DNA of 64,000 nucleotides from Bifidobacterium castoris. GTDB taxonomy: Bacteria > Actinomycetota > Actinomycetes > Actinomycetales > Bifidobacteriaceae. Positions 45,480-56,198 of this stretch are shown in pieces. The position numbers and the translations under genes were made by a program. Below the pieces are notes generated by a model. It ran no database searches. It was not told the DNA's origin and saw nothing but the letters and a program-made list of their open reading frames with translations. Every line of letters begins with the position of its first letter. Positions within the stretch are counted from its first letter, which is position 1. The DNA is taken from assembly GCF_003952025.1 (NCBI RefSeq), contig NZ_QXGI01000007.1, positions 1 to 64,000 on the forward strand. The letters run 5' to 3'.

Positions 45480-45539
45480 ATCGCCGCGCGGCGCTGCACC
45501 GCGCGGCGATCCCCGGCGCGCATGGCGGCCGCCATGCGC
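45480..45539. repeat. two further perfect inverted repeats after guaB
   Basis: ATCGCCGCGCGG and complement (45480-45510, 7-nt loop) and a 22-bp uninterrupted palindrome, GCGCATGGCGG and complement (45518-45539), lie between the guaB stop and its terminator. With the terminator they make three perfect inverted repeats in 124 bp. They may be mRNA 3'-end stabilisers or insertion targets. Confidence 0.65.
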
Positions 45540-45550
45540 ACGCGGCAACG

Positions 45551-48532
<2,982 letters not shown>

Positions 48533-48536
<4 letters not shown>

Positions 48537-49192
48537 AGACCCAGACCGCCGCCGTTCATATGGATCGCGCGGCGGATGGCCGAAGCCGGGATGACGCCCT
48601 CGCGCAGGATCTCGACGCCGTCGAGCGCGAGGGGGTCGGCCGCCACGACGGTGCTCGCGACGTGCCCGATTGTCGGGCCGCCGTCAAGATACAGGTCGAC
48701 GGCGTCGCCGAAGGCGCGCACCGCCTCGTCGACGCTCTGCGCGCTCTCGTCGCCCGAACGGTTCGCGCTCGACGCGGCGAGCGGCCCCGTCGCGCGCAGC
48801 ACCTCGAGGCAAGCGTGCGAGTTCGGCACGCGGATCGCCTGCGTGCGCACGCCGCGCGCGTCGCGGCTCGTCGTGCACAATGCGCAGTCGTCGTCGGCGA
48901 GCGCGATCGGCGAGAACGCGCCGGGCAGCAGCTGCGCGGCGAGACGGTTGAGCGGCGTCGGCAGCGTCAGGCCGAGGGTGCCCAGATCATCGACCGAGGC
49001 CATGATGACCTGCAGCGCCTTCGTACGCGGGCGTCGCTTGGCCGCGTAGATCCGCGCGATCGCGTCGGCGTTGCGCGGGTCGCACGCGATGCCGTAGACG
49101 GTGTCGGTCGGCAGCACGACGAGGCCGCCGCCCTCGACGACCTTCCTCGCCTCGCGCAGCGACCGCTCATCGATGGCCCGTACGTCGCTCAT
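48533..49192 (-). CDS. L-threonylcarbamoyladenylate synthase (Sua5/YrdC/YwlC family)
   Basis: A 219-residue YrdC-fold enzyme making threonylcarbamoyl-AMP for t6A37 of ANN-decoding tRNAs. VLPTDTVYGIACDPRN, YAAKRRPRTKALQVIM and GPLAASSANRSGDESA are conserved substrate-binding blocks. It lacks the C-terminal Sua5 domain, so it is the short TsaC type. ATG 49192 follows a GGGGAACAGG stretch. It is coupled to the transferase downstream and is 95 nt from prmC. Confidence 0.92.
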
Positions 49193-49287
49193 GCCTGTTC
49201 CCCGCCTTTCCGCGTTGCCGATGTTCCTTCGGCGCCGCCGCGGCATACGCCTGCGGCGCCCTTCGATGACGACTGTAGTCGCCCCGC

Positions 49288-50298
49288 CTACCGCGTCGCC
49301 ACAAGATAGCGCGGGCGGCCGGTGAGGTCGTACTCGGTGCGCGCGTCGGCGAAGCCGCTCGCACGCGCGAACGCGACGGTGCGGTCCGCCTGCGTGACGT
49401 CATGCTCCATGATAAGGACGCCGCCTGCGCGCAGCAGCGCCGCCGCGCGCACGATGATGCGCTCCGGCACCATCATGCCGTCGGCGGAGCCGCCGTAGAG
49501 CGCGGTCTGCGGGTCGTATTCGCGCACCTCGAACTGTTCGGGCACGTCGGTGAGCGGGATGTACGGGGGGTTGCTGACGACGACGTCGACGGTGCCGTCG
49601 AGCTGCGCGAGCGTCGTCGGGCAGGTCGCGTCGGCGATCTCGAGATGGTAGTTCGCGGTGATGTCGGGGAACGCGGCGCCCACCTCGCTCACGTTGCGAC
49701 GCGTCCACTGCGCGGCGAGCACGTCCTTCTCGACGCCCCACACCTGCGCGCCGGGCACTTCGGTGGCGATGGACAGGCCGATCGCGCCGCTGCCCGCGCA
49801 CAGGTCGACGACGCGCGGGCAGTACAGGCCGCCCCGGGTGATCCAGCCGATGGCCTCGTCGACGAGCAGCTCCGTCTCCTGCCGCGGAATGAACACGCCG
49901 GGGCCGACCTTGATGTCCAGATACCTGAACGGCGCGTGGCCGACGATGTACTGCAGCGGTTCGCGGCGCTCGCGGCGCGCGAGCATCGCCGAATAGTCGG
50001 CGAGCGCGGCCGGCACGTCGATCGGTCTGCCGGCGACGAGCTTCGCGACGCCGTCGCCGAGCAGCGCCGCCTTGTCGACGTCGCTCAGCGACGTGCGCGT
50101 CGCCTCGGCGAGCAGCAGCTTCGCGTCGTGCCGCGGCGTGTCGACGCCGCCCTGCGCGAGGCGGTCACCGCCGACGGCGATGAGGTCGGCGACGCCCTGC
50201 GCGTCGACTCCGGGCGCCTCCGGGCGCGTCGTGCCGTTCGCGCGCGCCGTCGTCGCGTCGTCCATTCCATCGATCGCTTCATCGGTTGCCGATGCCAT
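49288..50298 (-). CDS. prmC: peptide chain release factor N5-glutamine methyltransferase
   Basis: A 336-residue SAM enzyme methylating the Gln of the GGQ motif in release factors. VVDLCAGSGAIGLSIA is the SAM loop and VSNPPYIP the catalytic NPPY motif. The N-terminal helical domain (to about 120) binds the release factor. ATG 50298 has AGGAGG 6 nt upstream, while ATG 50313 has none. It lies 81 nt downstream of prfA, its substrate gene. Confidence 0.95.
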   Translation of the reverse strand: MASATDEAIDGMDDATTARANGTTRPEAPGVDAQGVADLIAVGGDRLAQGGVDTPRHDAKLLLAEATRTSLSDVDKAALLGDGVAKLVAGRPIDVPAALADYSAMLARRERREPLQYIVGHAPFRYLDIKVGPGVFIPRQETELLVDEAIGWITRGGLYCPRVVDLCAGSGAIGLSIATEVPGAQVWGVEKDVLAAQWTRRNVSEVGAAFPDITANYHLEIADATCPTTLAQLDGTVDVVVSNPPYIPLTDVPEQFEVREYDPQTALYGGSADGMMVPERIIVRAAALLRAGGVLIMEHDVTQADRTVAFARASGFADARTEYDLTGRPRYLVATR

Positions 50299-50379
50299 CG
50301 TCGCCTCCTGCATGCTTCGTATGTCGTGTGGCGTCCGCCGCGTCGGGCGCCCTATGCGCTCCGTGCGCGTGCGCGACGC

Positions 50380-51471
50380 TCACTCGTTGGTCTTGGCCAG
50401 CCGCTGCGCCTCGTCGGCCTGGATGTCGCTGTCGATGACGGCCTGCAGGTCGCCGTCGAGCACGGCGTCGAGATTGTACGCCTTGTAGTTCGTGCGGTGG
50501 TCGACGATGCGGTTCTCCGGGAAGTTGTAGGTGCGGATGCGCTCGGAGCGGTCGAGCGAACGCACCTGCGAATGGCGCATGTCAGCGGCCTCGGCGGCCT
50601 CCTGCTCGTGCTTCATCGCGAGCAGGCGGCTCTTGAGGACGCGCAGCGCCGACGCGCGGTTCTGGATCTGCGACTTCTCGTCCTGCATGTTCACGACGAT
50701 GCCGGTCGGGATGTGCGTCATGCGCACCGCCGAATACGTCGTGTTGACGGACTGGCCGCCCGGACCCGAGCTCATGAAGGTGTCTACCTTGAGGTCCTTC
50801 GGGTCGATGTCGATCTCGTCGTCGTCTTCGTCGGCCTCGGGGAACACGATGACGCCGGCGGCCGACGTCTGGATGCGGCCCTGCGACTCGGTCACCGGGA
50901 TGCGCTGCACACGGTGCACGCCGCCCTCATACTTGAGCGACGCCCAGACGCCCTCCTCGGGCGCCGGAGTGCCTTTCGCGCGGATCGCGAGCTGCACGTC
51001 CTTGACGCCGCCGAGCTCGGTCGTGTTCTCACTCTGGACCGTCGTGCCCCAGCCGCGCTTCTCGGCGTAGCGCGTGTACATGCGCAGCAGGTCGCCGGCG
51101 AACAACGCGGCCTCCTCGCCGCCGGTACCGGCCTTGATCTCCATGATCACGTCGCGCGCGTCGTCCGGGTCGCGCGGGATGAGCGCCGTGCGCAGCCTTT
51201 CCTCGGCGGCCGGCAGCGCCTCCTCGAGCCGTTTCGCCTCGGCTTCGAAATCGGGATCCTCCCCGGCCATCTCCCGCGCGGCCTCGGCATCGTCGCGGGC
51301 ATGCAGGTAGTCGGTGTACGCGCTCACGATGGCGCCGAGTTCGGCGTGGCGCCGTCCCAGCTTGCGCATCTCGTCCGGGGACGACGCCACATCCGGCTGC
51401 GCCATCTGCTGCTCGATCCTGCGGTATTCCTCAAGTGCGGTACGCGCCGCCGGGAACTGTTCCTCTGCCAT
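50380..51471 (-). CDS. prfA: peptide chain release factor 1
   Basis: A 363-residue class I release factor for UAG and UAA. The codon-reading PVT tripeptide is in [14 protein letters not shown] and the GGQ motif in [15 protein letters not shown]. The family C-terminal [20 protein letters not shown] is present. ATG 51471 has AAGG upstream; a longer frame exists but matches nothing. It heads prfA-prmC-tsaC-transferase on the minus strand and is divergent from rpmE. Confidence 0.96.
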   Translation of the reverse strand: MAEEQFPAARTALEEYRRIEQQMAQPDVASSPDEMRKLGRRHAELGAIVSAYTDYLHARDDAEAAREMAGEDPDFEAEAKRLEEALPAAEERLRTALIPRDPDDARDVIMEIKAGTGGEEAALFAGDLLRMYTRYAEKRGWGTTVQSENTTELGGVKDVQLAIRAKGTPAPEEGVWASLKYEGGVHRVQRIPVTESQGRIQTSAAGVIVFPEADEDDDEIDIDPKDLKVDTFMSSGPGGQSVNTTYSAVRMTHIPTGIVVNMQDEKSQIQNRASALRVLKSRLLAMKHEQEAAEAADMRHSQVRSLDRSERIRTYNFPENRIVDHRTNYKAYNLDAVLDGDLQAVIDSDIQADEAQRLAKTNE

Positions 51472-51708
51472 CTTCGCCTTTTCGATGCTGCGGCCGCGGG
51501 CACACGCCACCCGGGCGTCACGCACGGCCCTCCGTACAAACCGTTCCATCCTAACAAGAGCCGTTGTCGCGCCGATCGGGACACAAGGAAACGCGGACGC
51601 GCACGGGTGCGGGTGCGGAATAAACACGGCGCCCGGGAAGTTGTCCCTGATGGCGACGCTCGTGGTTCGCCACGGGACGAGCCGTACGGTTGCGTCAATG
51701 CACAGCCG

Positions 51709-51714
51709 TACAAT
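51709..51714 (+). promoter_or_regulatory. putative rpmE -10 hexamer
   Basis: TACAAT lies about 72 nt before the rpmE start in the 314-bp gap between the divergent prfA and rpmE genes. Nothing else is clear in that gap. Confidence 0.35.
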
Positions 51715-51785
51715 GCATGTATCCGGTTCACGCCTGCCATCGGGGCATGGCGACCCGGGTCCCCCGTATCTTTAGGAGACAAATT

Positions 51786-51998
51786 ATGCAGCCAGGAATC
51801 CATCCTGATTATCATGCGGTGCAGGTTACCTGCTCCTGCGGCAACACCTTCGTCACGAAGTCGACCGCCAACGGCGACCACATGACGGTGGACGTCTGCT
51901 CGAAGTGCCACCCGTTCTATACCGGTAAGCAGAAGATTCTGGATACCGGCGGCCGCGTGGCTCGCTTCGAGAAGCGTTACGGCAAGAAGAGCAGCTGA
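51786..51998 (+). CDS. rpmE: 50S ribosomal protein L31
   Basis: A 70-residue zinc-binding type L31. The zinc ligands are Cys in CSCG (near 16-18) and CSKCH (near 37-41). The start [12 protein letters not shown] is typical of the family, and TAGGAGACAA precedes ATG 51786. A strong terminator follows. The zinc-binding form is the one used under zinc-sufficient conditions. Confidence 0.97.
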   Translation: MQPGIHPDYHAVQVTCSCGNTFVTKSTANGDHMTVDVCSKCHPFYTGKQKILDTGGRVARFEKRYGKKSS

Positions 51999-52015
51999 CT
52001 CTCACGCTGATACGG

Positions 52016-52044
52016 AAAACGCCGGCCTTCGGGTCGGCGTTTTT
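52016..52044 (+). terminator. Rho-independent terminator of rpmE
   Basis: AAAACGCCG pairs with CGGCGTTTT around an inner GCC/GGT and TTCG loop, followed by further T. It is 18 nt past the rpmE stop. Confidence 0.8.
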
Positions 52045-52200
52045 CGTTATGCGGCCATCCGCGTCCCGCGCGCCGCAGCCGCGCAGCCGGCGGCCGCAAG
52101 TTCGTGACGATTCCTTCCGTGTTTGCCGGTTCCGCCCATATGGTCATGTCGTTTGCTACACTTTAGCGAGTCGCATCCGCGGTTTTCCGCGATACGACGT

Positions 52201-52274
52201 GGGGCCTTAGCTCAGTCGGTTAGAGCATCGGACTCATAATCCGCCGGTCCAGGGTTCAAGCCCCTGAGGCCCCA
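52201..52274 (+). tRNA. tRNA-Met (anticodon CAU)
   Basis: A 74-nt cloverleaf. The acceptor stem GGGGCCT pairs with AGGCCCC with discriminator A at 52274, the D arm contains AGCTCAGTCGGTTAGAGC, the anticodon loop is CTCATAA (anticodon CAT), and the T arm contains GGTTCAAGCCC. CCA is not encoded. The first pair is G-C, unlike initiator tRNA, so elongator Met is likely; lysidine-modified tRNA-Ile2 shares the CAU anticodon and cannot be excluded from sequence alone. Confidence 0.93.
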
Positions 52275-52280
52275 CCGGTC

Positions 52281-52306
52281 ACGGCCCGCTGACAACAGCG
52301 GGCCGT
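52281..52306 (+). terminator. terminator of the tRNA gene
   Basis: ACGGCCCGCTG and its complement form an 11-bp stem around ACAA, 6 nt past the tRNA. Only a short pyrimidine run (CCTGT) follows. Confidence 0.65.
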
Positions 52307-52368
52307 CCTGTATCGTCTCCCGATGCATGCCATCGCATCCGGGTGCGCTTCCCATTCCACCGCTCCCC

Positions 52369-52622
52369 GCATCCCGCGCAGCGCATCCATACGCAATCCG
52401 TGCCGGAATCGTCCCTTAGCATCCCGTCCCGCGCACCCATACGCGCCACGCGACACCAACACACATGCTGGCGTCCCACACCGCGCACGGATACGTTCCA
52501 TGGAACGCCGGCACACACGCTAGCGTCCCACGCAACGCACCCATACGCACCACGCAACACTGACGCCCACCCTAGCGTCCCGCACCGCGCACCCATACGC
52601 GCGACGGGTCACCGGAACTCCG
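52369..52622. repeat. 52-bp tandem repeat, five units (locus 2)
   Basis: Five direct repeats start at 52369, 52419, 52471, 52523 and 52575 (spacing 50, 52, 52, 52). They share GCGTCCC and ACCGCGCACCCATACGC with locus 1 at 1930-2450, including the same period. The second half of each unit differs between units. A partial further unit may precede at about 52324. The block lies between the tRNA-Met terminator and the end of the coiled-coil protein gene. Confidence 0.8.
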
Positions 52623-52633
52623 CGCCACGCGCG

Positions 52634-53554
52634 TCAGCGGCGGTCGTTGTCTTTATTGTCCTGATTCGCGTTACCGTCGTTGTCCTTGCTGGACTGGCTT
52701 TCCGCCTTCTTGCGGTCGGCTTCGGCCTGCGCCTTCTTCTGCGCCTCTTCGCGCGCTTTGCGTTCGTCGTCGGCGATCTTCTTGTCGCGCGACGCGTTGA
52801 CGTCGCTGATCGCCGACTTGATCTGCTGCTCGATCGACGTGATCTCGTCGAGGTCGCCGGCGGCCTCGGCCTGCTTCGCCTTGTCGTAGAGTTCGGACAG
52901 ACGGCTCCACGTCGCCTCGTCCGCCACCTGTCCGCGCGTCAGGTCGAGCGTCGTCTGCGCCTCACGCAACGTGTCGTCAAGCGCAGCCGTCGCCTCTTCG
53001 ACTTCCTTGAGCCGCTTCGAATCGTTGACGCTGTCGACGGCCTCCTGCAGCGAACGCATATGCGCGTCGTACCACTCTTCATGATCGCGGATCTGCTGGA
53101 TGCGCGCGTCGTACTGGTCGACCGACGGCACATCGCAGCTCGTCGCCGCCGGCGTCTGCGCCTTGAGCTGCTCGTCGAGCAGCTCGACGGTGCCACTGTC
53201 CGCGACCTGGATGTCGGAGATCGTTCCGGCGGATGCGCCATCCCCCGCACGCAGCTCCTCGTACTGCTTCGCCTTCTTGTCGAGCGCCGCCATCGCGCCT
53301 TCGCAACGCGCATGCTCCTGCGCGAGCTGCTGCTGGCGGCGGTTGTGGATCTGCACGCCGGCGAAGATGACGACGGCGAACAGCGCGAGCACGGCGATCG
53401 ACGCGAAGATCACCCACAGGTACTTGCGCTCGTCGTCCTTCTGCGGCTTACGGTTGGGCTTCTTCGCAAGCGCGGCGATTTCGTTGGGGTTGATGAGTTC
53501 GGTCTGCGTGCCGGCTTCGGCTCCCGCGTACACAATCGTGCTGTCGTCCACCAT
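52634..53554 (-). CDS. single-helix membrane protein with extracellular coiled coil
   Basis: A 306-residue protein of unknown function. A cytoplasmic N-terminal part (about 50 residues) is followed by one helix (YLWVIFASIAVLALFAVVIFAG), then a long alpha-helical, mostly coiled-coil domain and a Lys/Gln/Asp/Asn-rich tail (KDNDGNANQDNKDNDRR). Two Cys (RCEG, SCDV) could form a disulfide outside. GAAGG lies 8 nt before ATG 53554. It may be a cell-wall or division-linked scaffold, but this is speculative. Confidence 0.78.
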   Translation of the reverse strand: MVDDSTIVYAGAEAGTQTELINPNEIAALAKKPNRKPQKDDERKYLWVIFASIAVLALFAVVIFAGVQIHNRRQQQLAQEHARCEGAMAALDKKAKQYEELRAGDGASAGTISDIQVADSGTVELLDEQLKAQTPAATSCDVPSVDQYDARIQQIRDHEEWYDAHMRSLQEAVDSVNDSKRLKEVEEATAALDDTLREAQTTLDLTRGQVADEATWSRLSELYDKAKQAEAAGDLDEITSIEQQIKSAISDVNASRDKKIADDERKAREEAQKKAQAEADRKKAESQSSKDNDGNANQDNKDNDRR

Positions 53555-53718
53555 GAACAAACCTTCTTTTCATGTGATGGCGCTCATCTCGATGATGTCG
53601 CATGGTCTCGTCACGATGCACGCTCTCTCCTGCCGATACATCGTCGATATCAGTGTACGTGGACGCCTTCCCGTCCGGGCGGCGCCCATCTTACGTAATG
53701 GGACGCCGATGGCAGCCG

Positions 53719-53965
53719 CAACGGCGGTATTCAGGTGCCTTCCACCCGCCCCGCCGCTGATTGCAGCGACAGTGGCGTACGTGGGCGCGCTCACCCGAAC
53801 ACCGCCGTTGACGGCGTCCATAACGGCGATGTTCGGGTACACTCACCCATGAACGACCGCCATCGGCGCATGCAACGGCAGCATATGGGTGACCTCACCC
53901 ATATGCTGCCACTGATCGCAACGGCGGCGGTGTGCGGGTGCGCCCACCCGAACACCGCCGTAGGC
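53719..53965. repeat. palindromic repeat family, locus B
   Basis: Five units begin at about 53719, 53764, 53821, 53873 and 53919 (spacing 45-57 bp). Each has a CAACGG-like start and a GGGTG-NN-CTCACCC inverted core. The best are a 34-bp palindrome (53877-53910), 16-bp arms of GGCAGCATATGGGTGA around CC, and a 36-bp palindrome (53925-53960) with two or three mismatches. Locus A (45222-45363) is the same family. It lies between the coiled-coil gene start and the end of the YkoE-like gene; 53555-53718 shows nothing else. Confidence 0.72.
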
Positions 53966-53973
53966 GCGGATCG

Positions 53974-54621
53974 TCAGCGATTGTCAGCGGCGACCGCGGC
54001 GCGGACGGCGCGGCCGGAGGCGAAACGGTCGAGGACGCCGGTCTTCGCGATCGCCAGATAGAGGTACCACGAGCAGACGCCGGCGATGAGCGCGCCGCCG
54101 ATGATCTCGCTCACCATGTGCACGATGCCGCGCGGGCTGAGGAACGCGACGCCCTGATAGCGGAACAGCATCAGGTAGATGCCGTATTCGATCGCCGTGC
54201 ATACGCCGGAAAGGATCGAGATCGGCAGGTTGAAGACGCGGTACCGCGTCAGCGCGAACGGCAGTTCGGCGAACAGCCCCTGCAGCGCGGCCGACAGGAA
54301 GACGAATCCGAAGGCGAACGAGCTGCCGATCAGCATCTCCGCGGCGCATCCGACGAGGTTGACGAACACGGCCGAGCCCGGCTTGCGCAGGATGAGCACG
54401 GCGAGCGTGCCTGAGAAGTACCACACTGCGTGCAGGATGCTCGCGCATCCCGGCAGCAGACCGCCGAGGATCGGCGAGATCGATGAGTAGGCGAAATTGA
54501 ATCCCCAGAAGACGACGCCGGCGGCGATGCCGAGCGCGGCGGCCACGGCGATGTCCGCGGTCGTCCAGCGCAGTCGGACGCGCGAACGGACAGGGGTTGG
54601 TTGTTGGGTATGGTCGACCAT
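53974..54621 (-). CDS. ECF transporter S component, YkoE-like (thiamine or HMP)
   Basis: A 215-residue membrane protein with six helices. LRWTTADIAVAAALGIAAGVVFWGFN and the PGCASILHAVWYFSG block resemble YkoE, the substrate-binding subunit for hydroxymethylpyrimidine/thiamine in YkoEDC-type ECF transporters. The ATPase (YkoD) and T subunit (YkoC) do not adjoin, so it may use shared energising subunits encoded elsewhere. No TPP riboswitch consensus was recognised upstream. AAGGAAGAGG precedes ATG 54621. Confidence 0.78.
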   Translation of the reverse strand: MVDHTQQPTPVRSRVRLRWTTADIAVAAALGIAAGVVFWGFNFAYSSISPILGGLLPGCASILHAVWYFSGTLAVLILRKPGSAVFVNLVGCAAEMLIGSSFAFGFVFLSAALQGLFAELPFALTRYRVFNLPISILSGVCTAIEYGIYLMLFRYQGVAFLSPRGIVHMVSEIIGGALIAGVCSWYLYLAIAKTGVLDRFASGRAVRAAVAADNR

Positions 54622-54784
54622 GGAAGTCCCTCTTCCTTACGGTACTGCGCACAGCATGGTATTGGCGGATCGCCGGCGTTCCTTGACCTGCGCAGCTCGG
54701 GCGGGAACGCCGCAAGACAGCGTAGCACCGCACCGCAAGACGACCACTATGCGAACTGCATATTGAGATGGAGTACGGGCGCGC

Positions 54785-56005
54785 TCAGCCGAGGTAGCGC
54801 AGCGGGTCGTCGATGAAATTGCGCAAGCCGGTCTGTGCGGCGCCGAACAGCGCCGGGCGAGAGATTCCCGAAGCGCGCAGCAGGCGCACATTGAGCGTGC
54901 CGCGCGCGAGGATACGCTCCTGAACGCGCGCCGCCATGCGCTCCAGCACATCCGCAGGCACGCGGGCCCAGCTGCCGCCAATGATCACGGTATCGAGGTC
55001 GGCCAGATTGATCACCGACGTGAGCATCGACGTCATGGCATGCATGGCGTCGGCGAACACCGCCATGGCGACCGGGTCCCCTTCCTGCACGCGCCTGCCG
55101 AATTCGTCGAGCGCCGCCTGCGAGGCAGCGGCATTGCCTTCGGCCACGCCGGCGGCCTCCACCATGGACCGGCGGCCGGCGTAGGCCTCGACGCAGCCGC
55201 GGCGGCCGCAACGGCAGACGGGCCCATCCATCTGCACCGAAAGATGGCCGATCTCTCCGGCATACCCATGGTCGCCGGTGACCACGCGCCCCCCGCGCAC
55301 AATGGCGCCGCCGATGCCGATGTCGGTCGACACATACAGGAACGATCCGTTCGGCCCCACAATCCCCTCGTCGGTGCGCTGCGTGGCATACCCCGGCAGC
55401 TGCGCCACAGCGGCCATGTTCGATTCGTTCGCCACCACCACGTCGAACCGGCGGATCAGGTCGAAACGGCTCAGGTCGAGGTCTTCCCACCCCAGGTTGC
55501 GCGCCATGAGCAGATGGCCGTCCTCGGTCACCAGTCCGGGCAACGCAAGACCGACGCCGGCGATCATATAGCTCTGCGCGCGCAGTGTCTTCTCCTGTTC
55601 GACGAGCATGGCGTCAAGCTCGTCGAACAGCGCGTCAGCGTCGGCGTCGTGCAGGTCTCGCGCGATCCAGCGCTCGGCCACGACACTGCCGTCGAGGTCG
55701 AGCACCACATAGCCGTAGCCATCGGTGTTGATCTGGATGCCGACGCCGCACACACTGCCGCCCGCGATGCTCAGCGGCGTGCTTGGGCGCCCGTACACCG
55801 ACTGGACGAGCGGTGCGCCCTCCTTGACGATGCGGTGCGAAAGGAGCATGGAGATGAGCAGCGACATCGTGGCTTTCGTGAGGCCGGTCTCCTTGGCAAG
55901 GTCTGCACGGCTGAAAGCGCTTGTGGAACGGAGCATCGTATCAAGCACCACGGATAGGTTGTGGTTGCGTAGGTCATCCTGGTTGATGCGCTTGAGAACC
56001 GCCAT
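54785..56005 (-). CDS. ROK-family transcriptional repressor (XylR-like)
   Basis: A 406-residue ROK protein. An N-terminal winged helix-turn-helix (about 18-65, SRADLAKETGLTKATMSLLI) binds DNA. The sugar-binding ROK domain has GVGLALPGLV, STDIGIGGAIVRGG and the zinc motif CRCGRRGCVEAYAG. It is divergent from xylulokinase, which suggests it represses the xylose genes and is relieved by a pentose. AAGGAG stands before ATG 56005. Confidence 0.9.
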   Translation of the reverse strand: MAVLKRINQDDLRNHNLSVVLDTMLRSTSAFSRADLAKETGLTKATMSLLISMLLSHRIVKEGAPLVQSVYGRPSTPLSIAGGSVCGVGIQINTDGYGYVVLDLDGSVVAERWIARDLHDADADALFDELDAMLVEQEKTLRAQSYMIAGVGLALPGLVTEDGHLLMARNLGWEDLDLSRFDLIRRFDVVVANESNMAAVAQLPGYATQRTDEGIVGPNGSFLYVSTDIGIGGAIVRGGRVVTGDHGYAGEIGHLSVQMDGPVCRCGRRGCVEAYAGRRSMVEAAGVAEGNAAASQAALDEFGRRVQEGDPVAMAVFADAMHAMTSMLTSVINLADLDTVIIGGSWARVPADVLERMAARVQERILARGTLNVRLLRASGISRPALFGAAQTGLRNFIDDPLRYLG

Positions 56006-56083
56006 AAGACACTCCTTGCTTGCTCCGGCCCGAGTGTGCAGCCACTCTGCGACCCGCGTGGGCGTTTCCTCGCCGACATATCG

Positions 56084-56123
56084 TATGCTACACTACCCAT
56101 TATAGTTTATTCATCTAACTATA
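56084..56123. promoter_or_regulatory. xylB promoter and putative ROK operator
   Basis: TATGCT/TACACT -10-like hexamers lie at 56084-56094. TATAGTT (56101-56107) and AACTATA (56117-56123) form a perfect 7-bp inverted repeat with a 9-nt spacer just downstream, where a repressor would block transcription. AT-rich operators of this shape are usual for ROK repressors. Confidence 0.5.
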
Positions 56124-56198
56124 TAGGCCGTCCGCACGCTTCGCATGCACGCCGCAGTGCCCCGCACACGGCGGATGGACGAACAAAGGAGTCATCTC

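Noticed and set aside
45272-45541. Small ORFs on both strands in the repeat/hairpin region after guaB
   Set aside because: They are generated by palindromic DNA, read similarly on both strands and lack ribosome-binding sites.
54622-54784. TPP riboswitch before the YkoE-like gene
   Set aside because: The conserved CTGAGA and ACCTGATCTGG elements are not found in the leader.
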